Shown one piece after another: positions 27,085 to 36,077 of a stretch of 63,422 nucleotides of DNA. The stretch is from Deltaproteobacteria bacterium (GTDB lineage: Bacteria; Desulfobacterota; Desulfobacteria; Desulfobacterales; UBA5852): positions 1 through 63,422 of the forward strand of contig JAHLLS010000030.1 of assembly GCA_020444045.1 (NCBI GenBank), read 5' to 3'. Each line of letters opens with the position of its first letter. Within the stretch, counting starts at the first letter, position 1. A program made the position numbers and the translations under genes. The notes below the pieces were generated by a model. That model did not search any database. It saw only the letters and a program-made list of their open reading frames with translations, and had not been told where the DNA came from.

Positions 27085-27640
27085 GGGCCGAGGATGCAAG
27101 GGGCCAGGGGTTCAAGGGATAGGTTTCGAATGATGTCATCAGGGGTTTATCATTTCTTAGCACTTCACTTGAATCCTCGAATCCCTGAATCCTTGACCTC
27201 TCAGGCTCAACACCAGCTCTACTGGAGATGATCCTCGCCTAAACCATCCCGAAGCGGCGGCAACCTTATAAGTCGCCTCCCAGAGCTGTATACAATAGCC
27301 AAAGATAATGCCTTCATATTACCCCGGCGATAAAATACCAGAAGTTGTCATTTCGGCGAAGGCCGGAATCTCCTCCCGGTATGACGGGCGTATGCTATCA
27401 GATCCCGGCTTCCGAAGCTGTGTCACGATTTCAAAGCTGCATTTTACAGGTTTACGTCATTCCGGGCTTGACCAGGAATCCAGTTGTCTTTCGAAATATT
27501 ACACCACTGGATGCCGGATCGGGGTCCGGCATGACAGGATGAAAAAGAGTCCATTTTGTAATTACGACACAGTCTCTTCCGCCGGGATGACAGCCTTTTG
27601 TCTACTTAGCCGCCAGTTTAATATACCCGCATTCACACGA
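27085..27640. repeat. Intergenic region with two repeat families
   Basis: Between phoU and the pstC promoter lie two types of repeats. At 27088-27205 GGGGCCAGGGGTTCAAGGG-type units on the plus strand face TTGAATCCT/CGAATCCCTGAATCC units, an imperfect inverted repeat. At 27345-27600 come GTCATTTCGGCGAAGGCCGGAATC, CGTCATTCCGGGCTTGACC and CTGGATGCCGGATC/GGGGTCCGGCATGAC type units, the palindromic GTCATTCCGG-rich element found in many bacterial genomes. No gene with a ribosome binding site and conserved product is seen. Confidence 0.6.
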
Positions 27641-27664
27641 ATCTATTGCAAAACTAGCCGTATG

Positions 27665-27691
27665 GTAACCGGTCCCTAACACGTTTCTAAC
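27665..27691 (+). promoter_or_regulatory. Pho-box array before pstC
   Basis: GTAAC (27665), CTAAC (27676) and CTAAC (27687) are spaced 11 bp. TATCTA (27702-27707) follows 10 bases after the last unit as -10 candidate. The pstC start is 81 bp downstream of the array. Confidence 0.78.
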
Positions 27692-27771
27692 ACGCCCCCA
27701 CTATCTAATGTCCGTAATGGAAGGGCCGCTGCCAATCGCGGCTCCAACCGCTAAACCAAGAGATACCGAAA

Positions 27772-29163
27772 ATGATGTCGCCATCGGTCATATTCACCGC
27801 CATTCTGCTGTTGATGTCGGCTGCCTACTATGCGGGGAGAAAACGCGCCTTCGCGGTGGCGGGCAGTCGCGCCGGTCTGGCGCAGATGCATTCGCGCCCC
27901 ACATACTACGGTCTGTTGACCGCCATGTGGTGCGGTATTCCGGCGCTGCTGGTATTCAGTGCCTGGTCCGTTTTCGAATCCGGCATCATCACCCATCTGG
28001 TTGTGGCCGGCCTGCCCGACGCCATCCGCGACCTGCCGGCCGACCGCCTGAATCTGGTTGTCAACGATATCCGGAACCTCGTCAGCGGCAATATTGTTTC
28101 CGCCGATATCGATCAGACCATGCGATCCGCGGCGGACCACTATTTGGAACTCCAGGCAATCAGTCATGCGGCCCTGGGCGTGGTCATTCTGACAATGGGC
28201 ATGGCGGCCATCGCCATCCTCATGCGCATCATCGCGCCCGGTCTGCGGGCACGCAATCAGGTTGAAGACATCATCAGGTGGATTCTGATCGCCTGCTCCA
28301 CGATCGCGATTTTCACGACCATCGGGATCTTACTCTCGGTCCTGTTCGAAGCCATTCGGTTTTTTGAAAAAATTTCCATCACGGAATTCTTGTTCGGCTT
28401 GAAGTGGAGCCCCCAGATGGCCATCCGGGCCGACCAGGTGGGTTCCTCGGGCGCTTTCGGTGCCGTTCCGGTCTTTGCCGGCACGCTGATGATCTCCGCC
28501 ATCGCCATGGTGGTGGCCGTTCCGATTGGCCTGCTGTCCGCCATCTACCTTTCCGAATACGCCAATCGCCGTTTTCGGGCCATTGCCAAACCGCTGATGG
28601 AAATCCTGGCCGGGATCCCGACCGTGGTTTACGGCTTTTTTGCCGCCCTCACCGTAGCCCCTTTTATCCGGGATACCGGTCTCGGTCTGGGACTCGATGT
28701 GTCGTCCGAAAGTGCCCTGGCCGCCGGGTTGGTGATGGGCATCATGATCATTCCATTTGTCTCTTCGCTGTCCGACGACGTCATCAACGCCGTGCCCCAG
28801 GCCATGCGGGACGGGGCCTACGGTCTAGGGGCCACAAAGTCCGAGACCGTCAAACAGGTCGTGCTGCCGGCGGCCCTGCCCGGCATCGTGGGCGGCGTGC
28901 TGCTGGCCGTCTCCCGGGCCATCGGGGAGACCATGATCGTCGTCATGGCGGCCGGTCTGGCCGCCAACCTGACCGCCAACCCCCTGAAAACGGTTACCAC
29001 CGTGACCGTCCAAATCGTCACCCTCCTGGTGGGCGATCAGGAATTCGACAGCCCCAAGACCCTGGCCGCTTTTGCCCTGGGCCTGATCTTGTTTATCGCG
29101 ACACTGATCCTTAACGTCATCGCCCTCCATGTGGTGCGCAAATACAGGGAACAATATGAATAA
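27772..29163 (+). CDS. pstC: Phosphate ABC transporter permease PstC
   Basis: A 463-residue permease, longer than the usual 300-320. The N-terminal third carries three extra membrane segments and an extracytoplasmic part (about residues 70-125). The ABC permease domain follows, with the EAA loop at MRDGAYGLGATKSETVKQVVLP (about 345) and the PstC-type ITEFLFGLKWSP segment (about 205). It has a modest ribosome binding site (AAGAGA). Its stop overlaps the pstA start by eight bases. PstC and PstA form the channel of the high-affinity phosphate transporter with PstS and PstB. Confidence 0.92.
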   Translation: MMSPSVIFTAILLLMSAAYYAGRKRAFAVAGSRAGLAQMHSRPTYYGLLTAMWCGIPALLVFSAWSVFESGIITHLVVAGLPDAIRDLPADRLNLVVNDIRNLVSGNIVSADIDQTMRSAADHYLELQAISHAALGVVILTMGMAAIAILMRIIAPGLRARNQVEDIIRWILIACSTIAIFTTIGILLSVLFEAIRFFEKISITEFLFGLKWSPQMAIRADQVGSSGAFGAVPVFAGTLMISAIAMVVAVPIGLLSAIYLSEYANRRFRAIAKPLMEILAGIPTVVYGFFAALTVAPFIRDTGLGLGLDVSSESALAAGLVMGIMIIPFVSSLSDDVINAVPQAMRDGAYGLGATKSETVKQVVLPAALPGIVGGVLLAVSRAIGETMIVVMAAGLAANLTANPLKTVTTVTVQIVTLLVGDQEFDSPKTLAAFALGLILFIATLILNVIALHVVRKYREQYE

Positions 29164-30448
29164 CGCCACTGCCAACGGCTTGCGCCCCGGCCGTCGTGCC
29201 ATCGATATCGTGAATGCCGGATTATCCAAACGCTACCGCCGGGAACGCCGCTTCCGCCTGTATGGCATCGGCGCCATCCTGGCCAGCCTGCTTTTTCTTT
29301 CGTTTCTGTTCGGCAGCATCATCAGCAAGGGCTATTCCGCGTTTCAACAGACGTTTATCCGGCTGGACATCTTCTTCGATCCGGCCATTTTGAGCCAGGA
29401 GTCCCTGACCACCGCCAATTACCCCGGTGTGGTGAAGCAATCCCTGCGGCAGATGTTTCCGGAAGTCACCACGCGCCAGGATAAACGCATGCTCTATGGC
29501 ATGGTCAGCAATGATGCTGCCTTCCAGGTCCGCAAGCTTGTATTGGATTCCCCGGAAATGATCGGGCAGACCCTGCCCATCTGGGTGGCGGCGGATGATG
29601 ATATCGACATGCTCATGAAGGGACACTTCGACCTCGATGTGCCGGAAACCGATCGACGGATAAAAGACATCCAGCTGGCCTGGGTCGATCGCCTGCAAAA
29701 AGAACATCGCATAGAAAAACGGTTCAACCGAACGTTCTTCACCGCCGGCGACTCGCGCGAACCTGAGCAGGCCGGCATTCTCGGGGCGGTGATGGGATCG
29801 TTTTATACGCTTCTGGTCACCCTTGTGCTGTCGTTTCCGATCGGCATCGCCTCAGCCGTCTACCTGGAGGAGTTCGCCCCCAAGAACCGCTGGACCGACC
29901 TGATCGAAGTCAATATCAACAACCTCGCCGCGGTGCCCTCCATTGTCTTTGGACTTTTGGGCCTGGCGGTCTTTCTGAATTTTTTCGGCCTGCCGCGTTC
30001 GGCACCGCTGGTGGGCGGTCTCGTGCTGACCTTGATGACCCTGCCGACGATCATCATTGCCAGCCGGGCCTCGCTGCAGTCGGTTCCACCGTCTATCCGG
30101 GAGGCGGCCCTGGGCATCGGGGCCTCCAAGATGCAAATGGTCACCCACCATGTCCTTCCCCTGGCGATGCCCGGCATCCTGACAGGCACGATCATCGGCA
30201 TGGCCCGTGCGCTGGGAGAATCAGCACCACTGCTGATGATCGGGATGGTGGCCTTTATCGTGGATATTCCGGGAGGGCTGACGGATTCCGCAACCGTCCT
30301 GCCGGTCCAAATTTTTCTCTGGGCGGACAGCCCTGAACGGGCTTTCGTGGAACGGACGTCGGCGGCAACGATCGTCTTGCTCGCGTTTCTGATCGTGATG
30401 AACGCCACGGCTGTCATTCTGCGCAAGAAGTTTGAACGGCGCTGGTAA
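29156..30448 (+). CDS. pstA: Phosphate ABC transporter permease PstA
   Basis: A 430-residue permease starting MNNATANGLRPG. ATG at 29156 follows ACAGGGA and overlaps the end of pstC. One N-terminal membrane helix (about 37-60) is followed by an extended hydrophilic domain of about 130 residues (not in E. coli PstA), then the permease core with SFPIGIASAVYLEEFAPKN and the EAA loop REAALGIGASKMQMVTHHVLPLAMPG. Long PstA forms with such insertions are known in Proteobacteria. It partners with PstC. Confidence 0.92.
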   Translation: MNNATANGLRPGRRAIDIVNAGLSKRYRRERRFRLYGIGAILASLLFLSFLFGSIISKGYSAFQQTFIRLDIFFDPAILSQESLTTANYPGVVKQSLRQMFPEVTTRQDKRMLYGMVSNDAAFQVRKLVLDSPEMIGQTLPIWVAADDDIDMLMKGHFDLDVPETDRRIKDIQLAWVDRLQKEHRIEKRFNRTFFTAGDSREPEQAGILGAVMGSFYTLLVTLVLSFPIGIASAVYLEEFAPKNRWTDLIEVNINNLAAVPSIVFGLLGLAVFLNFFGLPRSAPLVGGLVLTLMTLPTIIIASRASLQSVPPSIREAALGIGASKMQMVTHHVLPLAMPGILTGTIIGMARALGESAPLLMIGMVAFIVDIPGGLTDSATVLPVQIFLWADSPERAFVERTSAATIVLLAFLIVMNATAVILRKKFERRW

Positions 30449-30479
30449 CGATCGGCATTTTTATGATGAAAACACGTTT

Positions 30480-30506
30480 TTAATACCATCCTAACAAAAC
30501 CCTAAA
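30480..30506 (+). promoter_or_regulatory. Pho-box array before pstS
   Basis: TTAAT (30480), CTAAC (30491) and CTAAA (30502) are 11 bp apart. TATAAA (30517-30522) follows 10 bases after the last unit as -10. The array provides pstS with a separate promoter inside the pst cluster, in keeping with high expression of the binding protein. Confidence 0.75.
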
Positions 30507-30596
30507 ACTGGGTTTTTATAAAGGGCAACGTGCACGGTTACCCTAACTTGACCATAATGGTAATTTTTATTGATTAAAATTCTTCAGGAGGAACAC

Positions 30597-31640
30597 ATGA
30601 TTAGAAAGTCAATTCTGTTGGCCACCGCCACCTTTTTCATGGCGACGGCCGGAAGCGCGTATGCGGCATCCGCCCGCGACAACATCAGCATCGTCGGATC
30701 GTCCACGGTCTACCCGTTTGCCACCGTCGTGGCCGAGCAGTTCGGGAAAACCACGAGTTTCAAAACCCCCAAGATCGAATCCACCGGATCGGGCGGCGGC
30801 TTCAAACTTTTCTGCGCCGGCGTGGGAGTCGAACACCCGGACATCACCAATGCCTCCCGGGCCATGAAAAAATCGGAATACGACCAATGCCAGGCCAACG
30901 GCGTCAAGGAAATCGTCGAGGTCAAGATTGGCTATGACGGCATTGTTATCGCCAATTCCAAGAAAGCCAGCCCGCTCAAACTGACCCGAAAGGACATCTT
31001 CCTGGCCTTGGCCAAGAATGTCCCCGATCCTTCCGGAGCTGAAAAACTGGTCCCCAACCCATACAATACCTGGAAAGATGTCAACAACTCGCTTCCGGCT
31101 GTAAAAATTGAAGTCCTGGGACCACCCCCCACCTCCGGCACCCGGGATGCTTTTGTAGAGTTGGTGATGGAAGAGGCTGCCAAAGGGTTCCCGTTTATCA
31201 AGGCCATGAACAAGAACGACTTCAAGGCGGCCGCCCACACAGTTCGTGAAGACGGCGGCTATGTGGAAGCCGGTGAAAACGACAATCTGATCGTACAGAA
31301 ATTGAATGCCAACCCAGATACCCTTGGCATCTTCGGGTTCAGCTTCCTGGACCAGAACACCGATACGATCCAGGGGTCTTTCGTGGACGGCGTGCAGCCC
31401 ACCTTCGACGCTATTGCCGACGGCTCCTACCCGGTGTCGCGCCCGCTGTTCTTCTACGTTAAAAAAGCCCACGTGGGCGTCATCCCGGGCATCCAGGAAT
31501 ACCTGACCGAATTTACGGCGGAGAAAACCTGGGGACCGGACGGCTACCTCAGCGAAAAGGGATTGATCCCGATGCCGGACCAGGAACGTCAGCAATACCA
31601 GAGCGATGTCAAAGCACTCAAACCGCTCATGATGAAATAG
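30597..31640 (+). CDS. pstS: Phosphate-binding periplasmic protein PstS
   Basis: A 347-residue protein with a signal peptide (cleavage after SAYA, about residue 23). Phosphate-binding residues are visible in IVGSSTVYPFA, STGSGGGFKLF and GPPPTSGTRDAFVE (Ser-Gly-Thr-Arg). ATG at 30597 follows CAGGAGG at 5 bases; the longer frame lacks this. It captures phosphate in the periplasm and feeds PstCA. A hairpin follows the stop codon, separating it from pstB. Confidence 0.94.
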   Translation: MIRKSILLATATFFMATAGSAYAASARDNISIVGSSTVYPFATVVAEQFGKTTSFKTPKIESTGSGGGFKLFCAGVGVEHPDITNASRAMKKSEYDQCQANGVKEIVEVKIGYDGIVIANSKKASPLKLTRKDIFLALAKNVPDPSGAEKLVPNPYNTWKDVNNSLPAVKIEVLGPPPTSGTRDAFVELVMEEAAKGFPFIKAMNKNDFKAAAHTVREDGGYVEAGENDNLIVQKLNANPDTLGIFGFSFLDQNTDTIQGSFVDGVQPTFDAIADGSYPVSRPLFFYVKKAHVGVIPGIQEYLTEFTAEKTWGPDGYLSEKGLIPMPDQERQQYQSDVKALKPLMMK

Positions 31641-31653
31641 GATAAAAGACCGT

Positions 31654-31690
31654 GGCCGACCGGTGGAACAGTGTTTGACGCCGGTCGGCC
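31654..31690 (+). terminator. Hairpin between pstS and pstB
   Basis: GGCCGACCGG (31654-31663) and CCGGTCGGCC (31681-31690) are perfect complements around a 17-base loop, starting 13 bases after the pstS stop. An AT-rich tract (CGATTATTATAG) follows. It probably attenuates transcription, keeping PstS above PstB. Confidence 0.65.
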
Positions 31691-31768
31691 CGATTATTAT
31701 AGTGCGGCATAGCGTCATTGGGACGGTGCCGCCTGGAATTCACGCCAATCGACAAGAAATAGAGCCCA

Positions 31769-32668
31769 ATGGATGCCGCAGCCAACTTTGAGGAAGTGAC
31801 GGTGGGAATCGAAAATACAAAGACGGCCTCGACCGGGCCCGCAAAAGCCAAATCCGGCCGGATACTTTTCGATCGCGACAGCCGCGAGACCGTCGGCGAA
31901 CCTTTCGTCGACGATGCCCGCATGACCTGCCGTGACGTTAACGTCTACTACGGCGACAAGCAGGCCATCAAGGACGTGTCGCTCGATATTGGACGCAACG
32001 AAGTCATTGCCATGATCGGCCCCTCGGGATGCGGCAAATCCACCTTTTTGCGGTGTCTGAACCGCATGAACGACACCATCGACACCTGCCGCGTGACCGG
32101 GCAGATCACCCTGGACGGCATCGATGTGTACGGCAGGGATATCGATGTGGTCCCCCTGCGGGCCCAGGTCGGCATGGTCTTTCAGAAACCCAACCCCTTC
32201 CCGAAATCCATCTACGACAATGTGGCCTACGGCCCTCGCATTCACGGCCTGGCCCAGAACAAGGCCGAACTGGACGAGATCGTCGAAACCTCCCTGCGCA
32301 AAGCCGGTTTGTGGGAGGAAGTCAAAGACCGCATGGACCAGCCGGGCACCGGCCTGTCCGGTGGTCAGCAGCAGCGCCTGTGCATCGCCCGCACCATCGC
32401 CGTGAGCCCCGAAGTCATCCTCATGGACGAGCCCTGCAGCGCCCTGGACCCCATTGCCACGGCCATCATCGAAGACCTGATCGACGAGCTCAAGCAGCAG
32501 TATTCCATCGGCATCGTCACCCACTCCATGCAACAGGCCTCCCGCGTCTCCCAGCGCACGGCCTACTTCCACCTGGGAGATCTGATCGAGGTCGGCGACA
32601 CGGCCCAGATCTTCACCACCCCCCGCCACCAGCTCACTCAGGATTACATTACCGGCCGTTTCGGATAA
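31769..32668 (+). CDS. pstB: Phosphate ABC transporter ATP-binding protein PstB
   Basis: A 299-residue ATPase with Walker A GPSGCGKST, signature LSGGQQQRLCIAR, Walker B VILMDEPCSALDP and switch His in VTHSMQ. The phosphate-specific NRMNDTI segment after Walker A identifies PstB. An N-terminal extension of about 50 polar residues precedes the usual start (MTCRDVNVYYG at 31922). That inner ATG has no ribosome binding site, so I keep the longer form, but the start is uncertain. Confidence 0.92.
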   Translation: MDAAANFEEVTVGIENTKTASTGPAKAKSGRILFDRDSRETVGEPFVDDARMTCRDVNVYYGDKQAIKDVSLDIGRNEVIAMIGPSGCGKSTFLRCLNRMNDTIDTCRVTGQITLDGIDVYGRDIDVVPLRAQVGMVFQKPNPFPKSIYDNVAYGPRIHGLAQNKAELDEIVETSLRKAGLWEEVKDRMDQPGTGLSGGQQQRLCIARTIAVSPEVILMDEPCSALDPIATAIIEDLIDELKQQYSIGIVTHSMQQASRVSQRTAYFHLGDLIEVGDTAQIFTTPRHQLTQDYITGRFG

Positions 32669-32847
32669 GCGCTCACGTAAATATTGCCGTGTCTATCGGT
32701 GTTTAAACGCCTGGCAGAAAGGGCGCGCATAAGCGGCTATATTTTTTCCTATGGTGGGTTTCCCGACGCATAGGCCGAAGGACGTGCTTGCCATGTTGCG
32801 GCATGGGTTTTGGGAAAACCGTGAAGCGGATTCCGGCAGGGACTCCC

Positions 32848-34083
32848 CTAACCGGACAATTGCATGGCGATGGATGAAGGCCTCGCCACATAAGACGGTA
32901 TGGCACCATCCATCTTGACCTGCGGATGCCCGCAGTTATAGACACAGCTGCCGCCAACCCAGGTCTGAACCGTTTTCACCCAGGGTGTTGTTTCGGCGAT
33001 CACTACCAGGTCCGCCGGTGCACCCGGTTTTAAAAAGCCGGCACCGGAACGGGAATCGAGATAGGCCCCCGGACCGGAAGAAACCAGCGCCAGCGCCTTT
33101 TCCTTGGATTGCGCCATGCTGCGGCAAACCTTGAAGGCCGCCTGCAGAAGGCTTTCCGGATAATAGTCGCTAACCAGTCCGTGGCACAAATCATGGGTGA
33201 TCGCCTCGGCCGCACTCAGGTTGCCATTGGTGGATCTTCCCCGCAGCATGTTCGGCGCCCCCATAAATACTTTCATCTTGTGACGGATCGATGCCGCCGC
33301 CGCCTCCAGGGAAACCGGAAATTCCGAGGCCGTGCCCCCCAGTTCACGGACAAGGGCCACTTTATCTTCGGTGTCGTCGTCATGGCTCAGTATCGGCAGA
33401 TGGCGTTTCTGCACCTGGTGGAGAAAGTCTTGCACGGTTTCCCAGCCATGAGAGCGTTTTTCCTTCTTGCGTTCCACCATTTCCAGCAGTTCGGCATCGG
33501 ACAGCGCATAGGTTTTACCGTAATAATCTTTATAGGCCTGGAATGACTTGAATTGTCCCTGCCCCGGGGTGTGGTCCATAATGGACACCATATCGATCAT
33601 GCCCTCGTGCAGCAGATGTTGGAGGACCTTCAGACTGTCGACACCGGTGATTTCATATCGGGCGTGAATCCGGTGCCGCACGGCGGAGATGGCCTGGCCG
33701 GCAAACGCCCGAATGAGGGTGACCATCCGCAGCGCTTCTTCCAGCGAACGAACACCGCTGCGCTCATCGCCGAAGGTAATGGCATGGCAAAAACGGGTCA
33801 CACCGCAAGCCGCCAGGCGGTTATCGAGACTCTGGAGAGCAAACACCGGATCGAAAAAGACCCCGGGACGCATTTCGATATGCTTCTCCAACGCATCCGA
33901 GTGCAGGTCCACCAGACCCGGCATGATCAGCATACCGCCGACGTCGATGGCACGATCCGCAACGCGCGAACCACGCCCTTGGAATACGTCCAACACCTCT
34001 TCACGGCTAAAGATAACCCCGCCCGGACGAATGAGGCGGCGGCCGTCAAACAGCGTACCGCCGTGCAAGCATGTCGTTGTCAT
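32848..34083 (-). CDS. phnM: PhnM, ribosyl-phosphonate triphosphate diphosphohydrolase
   Basis: A 411-residue amidohydrolase-superfamily protein. Metal-site motifs: VDLHSDALEKH near residue 57, MDHTPGQGQF, and ILSHDDDTEDKV (about 235), all typical for PhnM. It removes pyrophosphate from alpha-D-ribose 1-alkylphosphonate 5-triphosphate before C-P cleavage. Its ATG overlaps the phnN stop codon. It is the last gene of the phn operon and converges with pstB. Confidence 0.93.
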   Translation of the reverse strand: MTTTCLHGGTLFDGRRLIRPGGVIFSREEVLDVFQGRGSRVADRAIDVGGMLIMPGLVDLHSDALEKHIEMRPGVFFDPVFALQSLDNRLAACGVTRFCHAITFGDERSGVRSLEEALRMVTLIRAFAGQAISAVRHRIHARYEITGVDSLKVLQHLLHEGMIDMVSIMDHTPGQGQFKSFQAYKDYYGKTYALSDAELLEMVERKKEKRSHGWETVQDFLHQVQKRHLPILSHDDDTEDKVALVRELGGTASEFPVSLEAAAASIRHKMKVFMGAPNMLRGRSTNGNLSAAEAITHDLCHGLVSDYYPESLLQAAFKVCRSMAQSKEKALALVSSGPGAYLDSRSGAGFLKPGAPADLVVIAETTPWVKTVQTWVGGSCVYNCGHPQVKMDGAIPSYVARPSSIAMQLSG

Positions 34084-34697
34084 GACTGAACTCCTGTGAG
34101 ATAGTGCCTGATTAAGGCGGCGTCCTCGCGCTGTGACATCATGTAGTCCGATAGCTGTTCGACGGCGGTATCGATATCCCCATCATTGTCTAAAACATAA
34201 TCGGCCGAGGGGTGCCCGGGATTCCGGCGGGCCCGCTGCAGGCGGGCATTGTAGCCAATGCTGTTGGGAAGTTCTCTCCCGCGGTGTTCCAAGCGGGCAG
34301 CCGTCGTCGCATAAGGCACCTTGACGAAAACCACCCGGGTGCAGGCATACCGTTCCCGCGCCCTGTCGATGACCTCCCGGCTGACATTGGCCAAGACAAA
34401 AGCCCCCCGTTCGAGATAGCCCGTGATATCGTTCGGCAGGCCATAATGGATGCCGTAGCTGACCCAATCCAGAAAAAAGCTGTGGCGGGTTCGCATGCAC
34501 ACAAAAGCGTCACGTTCCAAGGCGATATAGGGTTCCGAGGGATGCGGGGGTCTCGTTATATAACGTCGGGGTGTGTAGAGCGCAGGGCACTCCCTGACCC
34601 AGCGCTCGGCCACACAACGAATGAGGGTGTCTTTCCCCGAACCGGAATTGCCGACCAGCAGAAACAGCCTTCCGCCATTTTTTACGACATCACTCAT
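34080..34697 (-). CDS. phnN: PhnN, ribose 1,5-bisphosphokinase
   Basis: A 205-residue P-loop kinase: FLLVGNSGSGKDTLIR (Walker A) near residue 15, RYITRPPHPSEPY as the guanylate-kinase-like region and HYGLPND. It converts ribose 1,5-bisphosphate to PRPP, recycling the C-P lyase product. It overlaps the preceding hexapeptide gene and the following phnM, each by four bases. Confidence 0.92.
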   Translation of the reverse strand: MSDVVKNGGRLFLLVGNSGSGKDTLIRCVAERWVRECPALYTPRRYITRPPHPSEPYIALERDAFVCMRTRHSFFLDWVSYGIHYGLPNDITGYLERGAFVLANVSREVIDRARERYACTRVVFVKVPYATTAARLEHRGRELPNSIGYNARLQRARRNPGHPSADYVLDNDGDIDTAVEQLSDYMMSQREDAALIRHYLTGVQS

Positions 34698-35329
34698 TGT
34701 TGATGGACGGTTTCGAGAACGGTTGCATGACGGTAGCGGTTAACGAATGCTTCCGCCGACAGGGATCGAAAATCGTCCAAGGCCGCACCAAGCGCCTCGC
34801 GCGGCCAATCCCACCACGCCAGCTGCAATAGTCCTGCCTGGATTCGGTGCGGGAATCGCTCGCGGATGATCCGGGCCGGATTCCCGGCAACAATTGCAAA
34901 GGCCGGGACATTCCGCGTGACAATACTGCCGGCCCCGATGGCGGCCCCGGTCCCGATGGTGACTCCGGGCAGGACCACGGCGCTGTGACCGATCCAGACA
35001 TCATGCCCCAAAAGAACCGGATAACCACGCCGCCAATCGAAAAAGGCCTCATCGTCGTCGCCCAGGCCGTATTGGGCGGAGCGATAGGTAAAATGATGCA
35101 GGGCGGCTCTCTCCAGGGGATGGTTGCCGGGGTTGATGCGCACATGGGACGCGATGGAACAAAATTTCCCCATACGGGTATAGATGACGTCACCGTCATT
35201 CATGATATAGCTGTAGTCACCCACAACCGATTCCACGATTTGGGTCCGTGCGGCCACTTCGACACAACAGCCCAGACGTGTGTTCAGCACGACCGCTTCG
35301 GAATGAATGGAAGGCGCTTCAGACCGCAT
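34694..35329 (-). CDS. Phosphonate-operon hexapeptide-repeat acetyltransferase
   Basis: A 211-residue left-handed beta-helix protein with hexapeptide repeats (VAARTQIVESVVGDYSYIM..., VVLPGVTIGTGAAIGAGSIVTRNV) and the catalytic-type His in ERAALHHFTYRS. It belongs to the transferase family repeatedly found in C-P lyase operons (phn_thr-fam). Its acceptor is unknown; it is not the GNAT-type PhnO. MRSEAPSIH is chosen as start as it matches the family N-terminus; ATGs 6 and 9 codons earlier lie inside phnL. Confidence 0.85.
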   Translation of the reverse strand: MRSEAPSIHSEAVVLNTRLGCCVEVAARTQIVESVVGDYSYIMNDGDVIYTRMGKFCSIASHVRINPGNHPLERAALHHFTYRSAQYGLGDDDEAFFDWRRGYPVLLGHDVWIGHSAVVLPGVTIGTGAAIGAGSIVTRNVPAFAIVAGNPARIIRERFPHRIQAGLLQLAWWDWPREALGAALDDFRSLSAEAFVNRYRHATVLETVHQQ

Positions 35330-36050
35330 GAGAAAAATGACTTCCATCGGGATCATCGTTACGGGTCATCGGTCGTAAGGCAATCGTGCGGGTAGCGACC
35401 TGGCGCCGATCGGCTTCATCATGAAAAATGGAGATAACAGCAGTCCCTCTGGAACGTGCCGCGTTGATCATGGCCCTGACAACCGCCTTGTTGACGTCGT
35501 CCAGCGATGCCGTCGGTTCATCCAGGACCATGATGGGATAAGGCGCCACAAAGCCTCTGGCCATGTTGATGCGCTGCTGTTCACCGCCCGAAAACGTCGT
35601 CGGTGAAAGACCCCAGAGGCGTCGGGGGATATTCAAGCAGGCCAGCATTTCCTCTGCGACCCGTCGGGCGTCTTCCATGGCGGCACCTCGATCCCGAAGC
35701 GGCTCGGCCACCACATCGATCGCCGATACTCGCGGGATGATGCGAAGGAATTGACTGACATACCCCATGGTCCATCGGCGAATGTCGATAATCTCGTGGG
35801 GTGTCGCCCGCGCCATATCGACGATCTGATCCCGATGGCGGACCAGGATACGGCCTTGGCCGCAGACATAGTTGCCATAGAGTAACCGCAGCAGCGTACT
35901 TTTGCCGGCCCCCGAAGGACCCACCAGGGCAATGCTCTCTCCGGGGCACACCGTCAGTTCCAATCGTTGCAGCACAGGAATTTCCACCACGCCCTGGGTG
36001 TGAAGCGTAAACCCCTTGGTCAGTCCCTCTGCTTTGAGAATCCATTCCAT
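35319..36050 (-). CDS. phnL: PhnL, ABC-type ATP-binding protein of the C-P lyase system
   Basis: A 243-residue ABC ATPase with Walker A GPSGAGKST, signature FSGGEQQRINMARG, Walker B IMVLDEPTASLD and switch His in SIFHDE. The order next to PhnK and the VSQFLRIIPRVSAIDVVAEPL segment identify PhnL. PhnL binds the core complex and assists turnover; it is not a transporter. The 3' end overlaps the hexapeptide gene. Confidence 0.92.
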   Translation of the reverse strand: MEWILKAEGLTKGFTLHTQGVVEIPVLQRLELTVCPGESIALVGPSGAGKSTLLRLLYGNYVCGQGRILVRHRDQIVDMARATPHEIIDIRRWTMGYVSQFLRIIPRVSAIDVVAEPLRDRGAAMEDARRVAEEMLACLNIPRRLWGLSPTTFSGGEQQRINMARGFVAPYPIMVLDEPTASLDDVNKAVVRAMINAARSRGTAVISIFHDEADRRQVATRTIALRPMTRNDDPDGSHFSHAV

Positions 36051-36077
36051 AGAACCCGCCTCTTTAGTTCAGAATCC

